Below, one piece after another: positions 15,156 through 23,699 of a DNA stretch of 64,000 nucleotides. The notes beneath the pieces are model-generated. The model did not search any database and was not told the origin of the DNA. It saw nothing but the letters and a program-made list of their open reading frames with translations. Positions within the stretch are counted from its first letter, which is position 1, and every line of letters begins with the position of its first letter. The position numbers were made by a program, and so were the translations under genes. The stretch covers positions 1 to 64,000 of the forward strand of contig CAXTCI010000002.1 of NCBI GenBank assembly GCA_964242325.1, in the 5' to 3' direction. Source of the DNA: DASWOJ01 sp964242325 (GTDB lineage: Bacteria > Pseudomonadota > Alphaproteobacteria > Acetobacterales > Acetobacteraceae).

Positions 15156-16346
15156 TCATCCATGCAGGACAGGCGCTGTCGCAGGCTCAGGCTGTGAATG
15201 GCCAAGCCAGCGCCAACCGCGCGCTGCCGCCCAGTCGGGTGCCACGTTGTCGAAACGGGAGAGGCGCAACGGGCGCAGGTCGGCAAAGTCGCAGGCGCCA
15301 TCGGTCACGAGCTGCTGCACGGCGTGGCCAGTGGCAGGCGAGAGGCCGAAGCCGATGCTTGAGAGGGTCACGAGGACCACGTTTGCCGGGTCGTGCAGCC
15401 GGTCGATGATCGGCCGCCCGTCGGGCGTGTTCTCGATCACCCCGGCCCAACTGCGAATGACGCGGGCGTGGCGGGCGCGGGGGAACATCTCGACCAGATG
15501 CTTGGCGATGTTGCCCATGAGCGGCGTGCTAAGCCGGGGCGGAACGCCCATGCCGGCCTCCTCGTCGAGCCATTCGTGCGGGCCGCCGCCGTAGGCGAGA
15601 TTGCCGCGCCGCGTTTGCCGCCCGTAAAGGCCGTTGCCGTCGGCGCCGCCAACCTGCATCAGCGGCAGCGGCTCGGTGACGATCATCTCTGCCCGCGCCG
15701 AGACGACGGGGAACGACACGCCGAGCATGGCAGCGAGCTTGCCGCCCTGCGGCCCCGCGGCGATCACGACGTGATCGCAGCCGAACGTGCCGCGATCGGT
15801 TTGCACGCCGACGACCCGGCCGCCCCGCCGCTCGAACCCCAGCACCGTCGTGTGCTGCATCAGCCGTCCGCCCAGGTCCTGCATCGCCCAGGCATAGGCC
15901 TGTACCGTGCGGTGCGGGTTGGCATGTCCGCCGAAATGATGCCAGGCCGCGCCGACCACGTTGTCGCCGGTGAGCGGCACGAGGTCGCGCAGTTGCGCCG
16001 CATCGAGGATCTCGGTGCTGAAGCCGTGCCGCTCGCCGCTGCGGATCGGGCGTTGCACGCTGGCCCAGTCGTTCTCATCGAGTGCGATGCGTATGCGGCC
16101 GCGGCAGAACTCGGTCGGATAGCCGAGCAACTCGTCCATCTGCGGCCAGAGGCGTTGCTCCTCTGCGAATAACGGGCTGAACCAGTGGGTGCAGCCGCCG
16201 CCGTTGCGGCCCGAGGCCTCCCAGCCGACGATGCCCTTGTCCACCACCAGCACGTCCACCCCGGCTCGGGCAAGCCACCAGCCGGCGCTGAGCCCAGACG
16301 CGCCGCCCCCGACGATGACGACGCTGGCGCCGGACGCTTCGCTCAC
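15156..16346 (-). CDS. FAD-dependent amino-acid oxidase-like subunit (HcnC/DAO family)
   Basis: Flavoprotein of 396 aa in the D-amino-acid oxidase superfamily. The dinucleotide-binding start VVIVGGGASGLSAGWWLARA and EASGRNGGGCTH (about 45) are typical of HcnC, octopine/nopaline oxidase and proline dehydrogenase beta subunits; a C-terminal block SWAGVIENTPDGRPIID (about 310) matches too. It begins at GTG overlapping the stop of the partner gene (GTGA), which encodes an HcnB-like subunit. The pair probably oxidises the C-N bond of an imino- or N-alkyl amino acid and feeds electrons to the respiratory chain. It is the last gene of the leftward transporter operon. Confidence 0.82.
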   Translation of the reverse strand: MSEASGASVVIVGGGASGLSAGWWLARAGVDVLVVDKGIVGWEASGRNGGGCTHWFSPLFAEEQRLWPQMDELLGYPTEFCRGRIRIALDENDWASVQRPIRSGERHGFSTEILDAAQLRDLVPLTGDNVVGAAWHHFGGHANPHRTVQAYAWAMQDLGGRLMQHTTVLGFERRGGRVVGVQTDRGTFGCDHVVIAAGPQGGKLAAMLGVSFPVVSARAEMIVTEPLPLMQVGGADGNGLYGRQTRRGNLAYGGGPHEWLDEEAGMGVPPRLSTPLMGNIAKHLVEMFPRARHARVIRSWAGVIENTPDGRPIIDRLHDPANVVLVTLSSIGFGLSPATGHAVQQLVTDGACDFADLRPLRLSRFDNVAPDWAAARGWRWLGHSQPEPATAPVLHG

Positions 16347-18103
16347 GTTGCGGCCTCTCCGACGTCGATCTCCCAATACGGCGTGACCTGGCCCTCGATG
16401 CCGAACCAGACGTGCCAGTTCCGAGCCATCTCCTCGCTTTCCGGCACCGACCCGGCGAGCGAGAGCGGCATCGGCCGGACTGGGGCGCGGAATGTCGCGA
16501 GCGGTACTTCGGAAAGCCCGGTTCCGGCGCCGAGCGCGAGCAGGGCGGCGACCTGCTCGCGGCAGCGGCGCCCTTGGCAGAGGCCCATGCCGGCGCGGGT
16601 GAGGCGCTTGACCTGGTCCGGGCTGGGCGCCCCTTCGCCGAGCAGGGCCGTCAGATCCGTGCTGTTGCGGCGGGGTCGGTCCCATTGCAGGTAGCGCGGC
16701 GGACGGACCTCTAGGATGTCGCGCGCGGTTACCTCTTCGCACTGGCAGACATGCGGCTCGGCCTGGCCCGGCGGCAGCACGGCCTCGACCACGGCGGCGC
16801 GCACCCAATCGAGCCGGTAGGCAGGCGATGCACCTGCCGAATGCTCAACGGCCCGAGGTTCTGCAGCAGAGATTTCGGTGATTGGGGCCTCGGTGACCGG
16901 GGCCTCGGTGGTCGGTGACTTGATGACCAAAGGTTTTGTGGCGAAAACCTCAGAGACCAGAGCCTCAGTGACCGATGGCTTGATGGCCGAAGGTTTGGCG
17001 GCATTCTCCGGCGGCGCCGGGTCACGGGCGGACTGCTCCCTGGCGGCCTCGACTGCGGCCTTACCAGCGCGGCGGCCCTCCGCCTCGGCGATGGCGCGGT
17101 CCCCTGACTTTTCCGCCCAAACACCGGCGCAGTCCCCCACGCTGTAGATGCCGCGGACCGAGGTCATCTGCGCAGCATCAACAATCGGAGCATGCCCCCC
17201 GCGCTCGGGAAACCAGGCGCTGCGGCAGCCGGCTGCGTCGAGCAGTTCGATCACTGGCACGGCGCCGATGCCGAGCACGATCGTGTCGCACTCGATCCGC
17301 CTCTCGCCTTGCCGGCGCCCGGCATCGTCGAATGGCGCGAGGCGTGCGGCGGTGACGCCGTTGGCCCCACCCTCGGCGCCGGCGATCACGTGCCGGGTCA
17401 GGATTTCGATGCCGGATGTATGGATCTGGTCCAGCAGCGGCGCCGGGCCGATGGGCACGGCTGCCTGTTCGACGATGGCGGCGACTGCAATGCCGGCACG
17501 GTGCATGGCGAGTGCCGCCAGCAGTGCCTCGGCTCCGGTCCCCAGTACCACCGCCCGCCGGGCGTCGAGCGCGCCGTATCGCGTGGCCAGCCGCTCGGCG
17601 GCAGTGGCGCCCATTACGCCGGGGCGCTCCCAGCCGGGAAAGGCCAGCCCCATGTCGCGGCGGCCTGCGGCGACGATCGTCGTCTTGCAGCCTAGCATCC
17701 AGGATGTCGCCCCGTCGGACAGCCCGGCCACCATGCCGGGCAGCCAGGAAACGCTACGTCCGTTGGCGTAGAGCCCCCAGACGAAGGTGCCGAGCCGCAC
17801 GTCCACTCCGGCGTCAAGCGCCGTCTCCAGCAATGGCTCGCTCGCCAGCATCGCCTCGGTCATGCCGGTGCGGTTGCGGACCGCGCCGCCCATCCGTTGG
17901 CCGAAGTGCAGTGGGACGTCGTCGCCCATCACCTCCGCCGGCACTGGGTTTTCGTCGGCAAGAATGACGGATACGCCGGACCGAGCCGCCTCGATCGCCG
18001 CCGCGAGCCCGGCCGGGCCGCCGCCGACCACGAGCAGGTCGGCGGTCTCGCCCACCTCAAGACGCGAGTTGACGGTAGAGCGAGGGTCGGTGATGGGCGC
18101 CAT
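16343..18103 (-). CDS. FAD/NAD(P) oxidoreductase with BFD-like [2Fe-2S] domain (HcnB/OoxA-like)
   Basis: Protein of 586 aa. Residues about 15-400 form a pyridine-nucleotide-disulfide-type flavin domain (DLLVVGGGPAGLAAAIEAAR; second nucleotide motif AVVLGTGAEALLAALAM; GIYSVGDCAGVWAE). The C-terminal about 100 residues hold a BFD-type iron-sulfur site with four cysteines: HVCQCEE and then GLCQGRRC. Such proteins are the alpha subunits of HcnBC, opine oxidase and proline dehydrogenase complexes. Between the two domains lies an odd low-complexity insertion (about residues 365-425). ATG 18103 is 7 bp from the preceding ATPase stop. Function as partner of the following HcnC-like subunit is well supported by overlap and family. 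Confidence 0.82.
   Translation of the reverse strand: MAPITDPRSTVNSRLEVGETADLLVVGGGPAGLAAAIEAARSGVSVILADENPVPAEVMGDDVPLHFGQRMGGAVRNRTGMTEAMLASEPLLETALDAGVDVRLGTFVWGLYANGRSVSWLPGMVAGLSDGATSWMLGCKTTIVAAGRRDMGLAFPGWERPGVMGATAAERLATRYGALDARRAVVLGTGAEALLAALAMHRAGIAVAAIVEQAAVPIGPAPLLDQIHTSGIEILTRHVIAGAEGGANGVTAARLAPFDDAGRRQGERRIECDTIVLGIGAVPVIELLDAAGCRSAWFPERGGHAPIVDAAQMTSVRGIYSVGDCAGVWAEKSGDRAIAEAEGRRAGKAAVEAAREQSARDPAPPENAAKPSAIKPSVTEALVSEVFATKPLVIKSPTTEAPVTEAPITEISAAEPRAVEHSAGASPAYRLDWVRAAVVEAVLPPGQAEPHVCQCEEVTARDILEVRPPRYLQWDRPRRNSTDLTALLGEGAPSPDQVKRLTRAGMGLCQGRRCREQVAALLALGAGTGLSEVPLATFRAPVRPMPLSLAGSVPESEEMARNWHVWFGIEGQVTPYWEIDVGEAAT
16838..17006 (-). repeat. Degenerate tandem repeat encoding a Thr/Glu/Ala/Pro linker
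   Basis: Inside the HcnB-like gene, units of about 15-18 bp resembling GGGGCCTCGGTGACC recur imperfectly. On the coding strand they give repeated TEAP-V/I and KPS/KPL-V/I-type units (for example TTEAPVTEAPITE). It reads as an elastic linker between the flavin and iron-sulfur domains. Tandem slippage could explain its origin. Confidence 0.65.
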
Positions 18104-18110
18104 GGCCAAC

Positions 18111-19223
18111 CTATGCGGAAACGGGTTCGAGGGAATGCTCGTCGGCCTGGACGGGCGGTGGCCCGCCGCGGCGGCCGAGCGCGGGAACGGGAAGGTGACA
18201 GCGGATCGCATGGCCGCTGTCCATCGCCATCGGCGGCTCCTCCGTCTCGCAGATCGCGCCGATCTTGCGGGGGCAGCGACCATGGAAGACGCAACCAGAT
18301 GGCGGCGATAGCGGGCTTGGGATTTCACCGGACAGGCGGATGCGGGCACGACGGTTGCCAGCGTCGATTTCCGGCACGGCGGAGAGCAGCGCCTCGGTGT
18401 AGGGATGGTGCGGCCCGTCGAACACGTCCTCCGCCGGGCCGATCTCCATGATGCGGCCGAGATAGAGCACGGCGATGCGGTCGGACAGGTAGCGGACCAC
18501 GCCAAGATCGTGGCTGATGAAGATGTAGCTCACCTGCTCGCGCGCCTGCAGGTCGGCGAGCAGGTTGAGGATGGCGGCCTGCACCGAGACGTCGAGCGCC
18601 GAGGTCGGCTCGTCGCAGATGACCACGCGCGGGTCGCCGGCAAAGGCGCGGGCGATGGCGACGCGCTGCTTCAGCCCGCCGGAGAGCTGCCGCGGGCGCA
18701 TCGAAAGGTGCCGCTCGGTGAGCCGCACGGCCGACACCAGCCCGGCCAGCCGCTCCGCCCGCTGCCGCCCGAACACGCCGGCCAGACGCGACAGCGAGCG
18801 CTCGATCAGGTGCCGCACCGTATGCGCGCGGTTGAGCGCCGAATCCGGGTTCTGGAACACGATCTGCAGCATTTTCTGGTCGGCGCGCGAGCGGGACCTG
18901 GCGTGGCCGGCGACCTCCTGCCCGCCAAGCTCGATACGGCCGCCGGGATCGGGCGCGGTCAGGCCGAGCAGCAGGCGGGCGAGCGTGGTCTTGCCGCTGC
19001 CAGACTCGCCGACGAGGCCGAGCGTTTCGCCGGGCTCGAGATCGAGCGAGACGTCGGTGACGGCGCGTATGGCGGCCGTGCCTTGGCGGTAGGTTTTGCT
19101 GAGATGGGTCGCCCGCAGTGCCGGCGCGGCATGAAGGCCGCCGCGCGATGCGGTCTCAATGACGGGAGAGGAAGGTGCCGCAGGGACGGCCATTGCACGC
19201 TCGACATGGTGGCATCGCACCAT
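18111..19223 (-). CDS. Peptide/opine ABC transporter ATPase, DppF-type (5' side at assembly gap)
   Basis: ATP-hydrolysing subunit of a Dpp/Opp importer. Walker A is GESGSGKT (about 75), the Q-loop is VFQNPDSAL, the signature is RQLSGGLKQRVAIARA, Walker B is VVICDEPTSALD and the switch is ISHD. The C-terminal oligopeptide-transporter extension shows the cysteine pattern CVFHGRCPRKIGAICE...IRCHLP. The upstream side runs open into the 100-N gap. The first residues (VRCHHVERAM) look like the RCH tail of a DppD protein in the same frame, so the two ATPases may be fused. If they are separate, a likely start is the ATG of MAVPAAP at about 19193. Confidence 0.85.
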   Translation of the reverse strand: MVRCHHVERAMAVPAAPSSPVIETASRGGLHAAPALRATHLSKTYRQGTAAIRAVTDVSLDLEPGETLGLVGESGSGKTTLARLLLGLTAPDPGGRIELGGQEVAGHARSRSRADQKMLQIVFQNPDSALNRAHTVRHLIERSLSRLAGVFGRQRAERLAGLVSAVRLTERHLSMRPRQLSGGLKQRVAIARAFAGDPRVVICDEPTSALDVSVQAAILNLLADLQAREQVSYIFISHDLGVVRYLSDRIAVLYLGRIMEIGPAEDVFDGPHHPYTEALLSAVPEIDAGNRRARIRLSGEIPSPLSPPSGCVFHGRCPRKIGAICETEEPPMAMDSGHAIRCHLPVPALGRRGGPPPVQADEHSLEPVSA

Positions 19224-19323
19224 NNNNNNNNNNNNNNNNNNNNNNNNNNNNNNNNNNNNNNNNNNNNNNNNNNNNNNNNNNNNNNNNNNNNNNNNNNNNN
19301 NNNNNNNNNNNNNNNNNNNNNNN
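19224..19323. other. Assembly gap (100 N)
   Basis: A run of exactly 100 N, the usual placeholder for a gap of unknown size. It falls between the two transporter ATPase domains and removes the 3' end of the DppD-type coding region and possibly the true start of the DppF-type one. Confidence 0.99.
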
Positions 19324-20016
19324 GCTGCCGGCGTAGAGGACGCCGATGCGGTCGCACATGCGCTCGATGATCGCGATGTTGTGGCTGATGAACAGGATCG
19401 AGGTGCGGAATTCCTGCTTCAGCGCCGCGATCAGGTCCAGCACTTCGGCCTCGACCGTCGCGTCCAGCCCGGTGGTCGGCTCGTCCAGCACGAGCAGGGC
19501 CGGGTTGTTGGCAAGCGCCATGGCAATGACGATCCGCTGCTGCATACCGCCCGAGAGCTGGTGCGGATAGGCGCCCATGACGCGGGCGGTGCCGGGGATG
19601 CGCACATGGCCCAGCATCGCCTCCGCGCGGGTCAGCGCGTCGCGCCGGCCGAGGCCGCCGGTCTCGAACACCTCGGCGATCTGGCGCCCGACCGTCATGG
19701 ACGGGTTCAGCGCGCGGCCGGGGTCCTGATAGACCATTGAAACCGTGGTGAGACGCAGCCTGCGAAGCCCGGCCGGGTCGAGCCGCATCACGTCCTGTCC
19801 GTCCACAAGGATCTGCCCGGCACGGACGAAGCCGTTGCGCGGCAGGGCGCGCAAGGCGGCGAAGGCGGCGGTGGACTTGCCGCAGCCGCTTTCGCCGACT
19901 AGGCCGAACGTCTCGCCTGGCGCGATGCTGAACGAGACGCTGCGCAATACGAGCTGCTCCACGCTCCGGGCGCGGTAGCCGACGCTCAGGTCGCGCAGTT
20001 CGAGAGCTGGGGTCAT
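19324..20016 (-). CDS. Peptide/opine ABC transporter ATPase, DppD-type (3' end lost in gap)
   Basis: First ATPase domain of the importer. From ATG 20016 (MTPALELRDLSVGY) about 230 residues are visible before the gap. They include Walker A GESGCGKST, Q-loop VYQDPGRAL, signature HQLSGGMQQRIVIAMAL, Walker B LLVLDEPTTGLD and the H-switch ISHN. The usual C-terminal extension of about 90 residues is missing because of the 100-N gap. It overlaps the permease gene by ATGA. Confidence 0.88.
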
Positions 20017-20900
20017 TCGAGCGCCGCCTGGATGCCGTCGGCGACGAGGTTGACGCCGACCACGAGCGAGGCAGTAGCGCCCGCCGCAAAGGCCACCGTC
20101 CACCAGTAACCGCCGGTAATCATGCCGTAGTTTTCGGAGATCGCGAGACCCCAGTCGGCCGAGGGGGGCTGGATGCCGAAACCGAGGAAGCTGAGCGAGG
20201 CGACGGTGAAGATGGCGTAGCCGAGCCGCACCGTGGTCTCCACCAGGATCGGCGGCAGCACGTTAGGCAGGATCTCCACGAACATGATGTGCAGCGCGCC
20301 TTCGCCACGCAGTTCCGCTGCCGCCACGTAGTCATGCGAGCGTTCGGACAGCACGGCGGCGCGGACGGTGCGGGCGATCAGGGGCGTGAAGATGACGCCG
20401 ATGACCGCGATCACCGTTACCGAGGACGGCCCGAGCGCCACCAGTACTAGGAGTGCTACGACGATCAGCGGCAGCGCGAGCAGCACCTCGATCAGCCGGC
20501 CGATCACCGCGTCGAGCCAACCGCCGACATAGCCGGTGAGCAGGCCGAGCGTGGCGCCCGCGACGGTCGCAAGCAGCGTCGCCGCGGGTGCGACCGAGAG
20601 GATCGGCCGGGCGCCGATGATGACGCGCGAGAAGATGTCCCGCCCGAGCTGGTCGGTGCCGAACCAATGCGCGGCCGAGGGAGGCGCCAGGGTGTGCAGC
20701 AGGTCGTCGGCATAGGGCGGATAAGGCACGAGCGAAGGGCCGAACAGCGCGCAGCCGATCCAGAACAGCAGCACTACGGCACCCACCAGGAAAACCGGCG
20801 AGCGCAGCACGAGGCGCAGCCGGCTCGGCATGGCGACGGCCGGCTCGGCAGCGGCCTGGCTGTCTGTCATCGGCATGGAGTCGAGCGCGGTTGCCGACAT
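20013..20900 (-). CDS. Peptide/opine ABC transporter permease, DppC-type
   Basis: Inner-membrane permease of 295 aa. It has an N-terminal cytoplasmic stretch of about 30 residues, a first helix (LVGAVVLLFWIGCALFG), the DppC hallmark HWFGTDQLGRDIFSRVIIGAR (about 80-100) and the EAA loop near AAAELRGEGALHIMFVEILP (about 195-215) that contacts the ATPase. A further helix block follows, with FTVASLSFLGFGIQPPSADWG. It overlaps both the DppB-type and DppD-type genes by 3-4 bp, showing one operon. Confidence 0.92.
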   Translation of the reverse strand: MSATALDSMPMTDSQAAAEPAVAMPSRLRLVLRSPVFLVGAVVLLFWIGCALFGPSLVPYPPYADDLLHTLAPPSAAHWFGTDQLGRDIFSRVIIGARPILSVAPAATLLATVAGATLGLLTGYVGGWLDAVIGRLIEVLLALPLIVVALLVLVALGPSSVTVIAVIGVIFTPLIARTVRAAVLSERSHDYVAAAELRGEGALHIMFVEILPNVLPPILVETTVRLGYAIFTVASLSFLGFGIQPPSADWGLAISENYGMITGGYWWTVAFAAGATASLVVGVNLVADGIQAALE

Positions 20901-21862
20901 CAGGCGACCCCGTCCCGCAAGCGTGGATTGAGCACGACATAGAGCGCGTCGGCGAACATCGTGGTGACGACGAAGATGGTGCCGACGGTCAGGATGCCGG
21001 CCTCAAGCATTGGCAGGTCCTTGCCGCGTGCCGCGGTGAGGATGAGGCTGCCGATGCCTTGGTAGCGGAACAGCGATTCCACCACGACCAGGCCGCCGAT
21101 CATGTAGCCGATCTGGCTCGCGATCACGGTGATGGTCGGCAGCAGCGCGTTGCCGAGCACGTGCCGTACGATGATTTTTCGCCGGGTCAGGCCCTTCAGC
21201 ATGGCCGTGCGGACATAGTCGGAGTCGAGCGTTTCCAACGTGCCGGCGCGGGCCATGCGGGCGATGTAGCCGAACAGGACCAGCACGAGCGGCAGCGCCG
21301 GCAGGATCAGGTGCCGGAGCTGCTCCAGGGCGTCTGTCCCCGGCCGGGTCGCCGCCGAGATCGGCAGCCAGCGCAGCCAGACCCCGAAGATGAGGATCAA
21401 TGCGATGGATGAAACGAACTCCGGTACGACCGTGAGCGATAGCCCGGTGACGCTGATGATCCGGTCCTGCCAACGCCCGGGATGCATCGCGGCAAATACC
21501 CCGGCGCCGATCGAGAGCGGAACGACGATGGTGAACGCGACGGCAGCGAGCTTCATCGAGTTCAGCAAAGCATTGCCGACGAAGGAAGCGACGGGCGAGC
21601 GGAACACGAAGGAGGTGCCCATGTCACCGGTGAGGAAATGGCCGATCCAGGATAGGTATTGCTGCACCGGCGGCTGGTCGGCGCCGATCTGGTGGTTGAT
21701 TTCCGCCACTGCCTCAGGCGAGGCGAGCGGGCCGAGGATGGATCGGCCGACATCGCCGGGCAGCACCTGCGCACCGGCAAAGACGATGACGCTGAGCAGC
21801 ACCAGCGTCAGCACGCTGAGGGCGAGCCGATGGCTGACCTGCTGCCCCAGCCGCGCTAGCAT
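20900..21862 (-). CDS. Peptide/opine ABC transporter permease, DppB-type
   Basis: Inner-membrane permease of 320 aa with about six helices. It opens with a first helix (ALSVLTLVLLSVIVFAGAQV) and the large periplasmic loop of the DppB family (DQPPVQQYLSWIGHFLTGDM). The EAA-type loop is at TAMLKGLTRRKIIVRHVLGN (about 225). The gene ends in an ATGA-type overlap with the DppC-type gene and starts 15 bp after the binding-protein gene. Confidence 0.92.
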   Translation of the reverse strand: MLARLGQQVSHRLALSVLTLVLLSVIVFAGAQVLPGDVGRSILGPLASPEAVAEINHQIGADQPPVQQYLSWIGHFLTGDMGTSFVFRSPVASFVGNALLNSMKLAAVAFTIVVPLSIGAGVFAAMHPGRWQDRIISVTGLSLTVVPEFVSSIALILIFGVWLRWLPISAATRPGTDALEQLRHLILPALPLVLVLFGYIARMARAGTLETLDSDYVRTAMLKGLTRRKIIVRHVLGNALLPTITVIASQIGYMIGGLVVVESLFRYQGIGSLILTAARGKDLPMLEAGILTVGTIFVVTTMFADALYVVLNPRLRDGVA

Positions 21863-21877
21863 GTTAAAGGACCCGCA

Positions 21878-23539
21878 TCAGCCAATCGTCGTCCCGGCCA
21901 GGAAAAGTTGCGAGATCGGATTGACGCCCACGCCCTGCACATCCTTCGCCGTGGCGGTGAGGTAGTCGTAGAAGTAAGCGTAGATGACCGGGGTCTCGTC
22001 GAGCAGTAGGCGCTGGATCTTGCCCGCCGTCTCGCGCTGGACGCCGAGATCGGTGGCGGCGATGTAGCTCGCCACCAGCTTGTCGTAGTCGGCGTTCTTG
22101 AAATGCGCGGCGTTCCAGGCGCCGGTGCTGAGCAGCGGCGCGCCGAGCAGCACGTTGGGCACGCCGCGATGGCCGTAATCGGTGATGCCCATTTCGGAGT
22201 CGAGCCAGTCGGACTGACCGTACTGGGCCTTGCCGTAATACGCGGTATCGGTCTCGATCTTGAGGTTCAGCTTGATGCCGATTGCGGCGACCGCGTTCTG
22301 GATCAGCACCGCGTAGTCCGGCATTTCCATCACCCGCTCGGTGGTCAGCGTTGCCTCGAAGCCCTTTTCGTGGCCCGCCTCGGCCATCAGATGCTTCGCC
22401 TGCGCGATGTCGCGCTTACGCTGCGGAACGTCCTTGTCGGTCGAGGGATAGACCGGTGCAAACGGTGAATCATTGCCAGGCGCCGCGAGGCCCTGGAACA
22501 ACCCGGTCACGATCGCGTCGCGGTCAAGCGTCAGCGCGATCGCCTGCCGGACGCGCTTGTCCGACAGGTTGGGGGAGTCGTTCCGTAAGTGGAACTCGCG
22601 GTGCACTGCGGACTTGATCTTGATGATGTTGATGTCGGGATCGTGCAGCACTCCCTGCGCACCCTGCACCGAGATCTGCTGGATCACATCCACCTGCCCG
22701 CCCTGCAGCGCCAGGATCATCGGCTGCTGGTCGGCGTAGAAGGTGAACTCCAGCCGTGCGGGCAGCGCCTTTTCGCCCCAGTAGTCATCGTTGCGTATGA
22801 AGGTCACGCCTACTTTCGGCACGTAACGGTCAAGCTTGAACGGTCCGGTGCCGATGAAGGTCTTCTCGAAGTCGCCGGCATAATCGGCGGGCAGGATGAT
22901 CGCGTTGTAGTTGTCGGTCGAGACGATGTAGGGGAAGTTGCCGTTCGGGGCGTCGAGATGGAATTCGACGGTCAGGTCGTCCACCTTGCGCGTGCCACCC
23001 TTGGACAGCACGCCCTTGAACGCCGACAGCGCGTTGGAGCCGTTCTTCGGATCGGCCAGGCGGTCCATCGTGGCGACCACATCATCGGCATTCAACACGT
23101 GCCCGTTGTGGAATTTGACGTTGGGCCGCAGCTTGAATGTCCAGACGCTGCCGTCCTCGTTCGACTTCCAAGACAACGCCAACATAGGCCTTAGCATCAG
23201 GTCCGCCTGGTCATATACCAGGAACTCGCCCGTCTGCTGCAACAGGATCAACCCGCCGGAGTTGGCCGTCGTCACTGGCTCCACGGCGCTGGCCGGCGTT
23301 TGCGAAGCGACGCGGATGGTTGCGTTCTTCTTGCCCTCGGCGCGGGCGAACGGCGCCGCGACCGGGCTCGCCGCCCCGAGCAGCCCGGCGAGCAGCGGCG
23401 CCGCCACGCCGAACCGCGCCCCCTCGCGTAGCAGACCGCGCCGGTCGAGCCGCCCGGCCAGGAATTCGTCAACGACGTGGTTCTCAAGTGCGCCCGCCTG
23501 GCGTCGGAGCAGATCGAGGAACTTGGGCGAAGGGCGCAT
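21878..23539 (-). CDS. ABC transporter substrate-binding protein, family 5 (DppA/OppA-like)
   Basis: Periplasmic binding protein of 553 aa, first of the transporter genes. The long N-terminal leader (about 66 residues) has DRRGLLREGARFG before a hydrophobic run and AFARAEG, which looks like a Tat-type signal with an atypical spacing. The mature part has the family signature around WTFKLRPNVKFHNGHVLNADDVV (about 130), TGPFKLDRYVPKVGVTFIRN and KRVRQAIALTLDRDAIV. Family members bind peptides, opines, nickel chelates or glycosides, so the name alone does not fix the substrate. Context points to an N-methylated amino acid or opine-like compound. Confidence 0.88.
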   Translation of the reverse strand: MRPSPKFLDLLRRQAGALENHVVDEFLAGRLDRRGLLREGARFGVAAPLLAGLLGAASPVAAPFARAEGKKNATIRVASQTPASAVEPVTTANSGGLILLQQTGEFLVYDQADLMLRPMLALSWKSNEDGSVWTFKLRPNVKFHNGHVLNADDVVATMDRLADPKNGSNALSAFKGVLSKGGTRKVDDLTVEFHLDAPNGNFPYIVSTDNYNAIILPADYAGDFEKTFIGTGPFKLDRYVPKVGVTFIRNDDYWGEKALPARLEFTFYADQQPMILALQGGQVDVIQQISVQGAQGVLHDPDINIIKIKSAVHREFHLRNDSPNLSDKRVRQAIALTLDRDAIVTGLFQGLAAPGNDSPFAPVYPSTDKDVPQRKRDIAQAKHLMAEAGHEKGFEATLTTERVMEMPDYAVLIQNAVAAIGIKLNLKIETDTAYYGKAQYGQSDWLDSEMGITDYGHRGVPNVLLGAPLLSTGAWNAAHFKNADYDKLVASYIAATDLGVQRETAGKIQRLLLDETPVIYAYFYDYLTATAKDVQGVGVNPISQLFLAGTTIG

Positions 23540-23699
23540 GGCCGTTTTCCTTGCCTAACAGTGTCGGCCGCTGCTCCGGGCAAAGCAGGGCCGCCCGGGA
23601 ATAAGCCGGGCCGCTCGGCCAAGGTCAGCGCCTACGTTGACCCGCATCTTGTCCTGCGGCCTCACGCGAAGTCAAAGCAGGAATGCCGCCCAGGCATAC

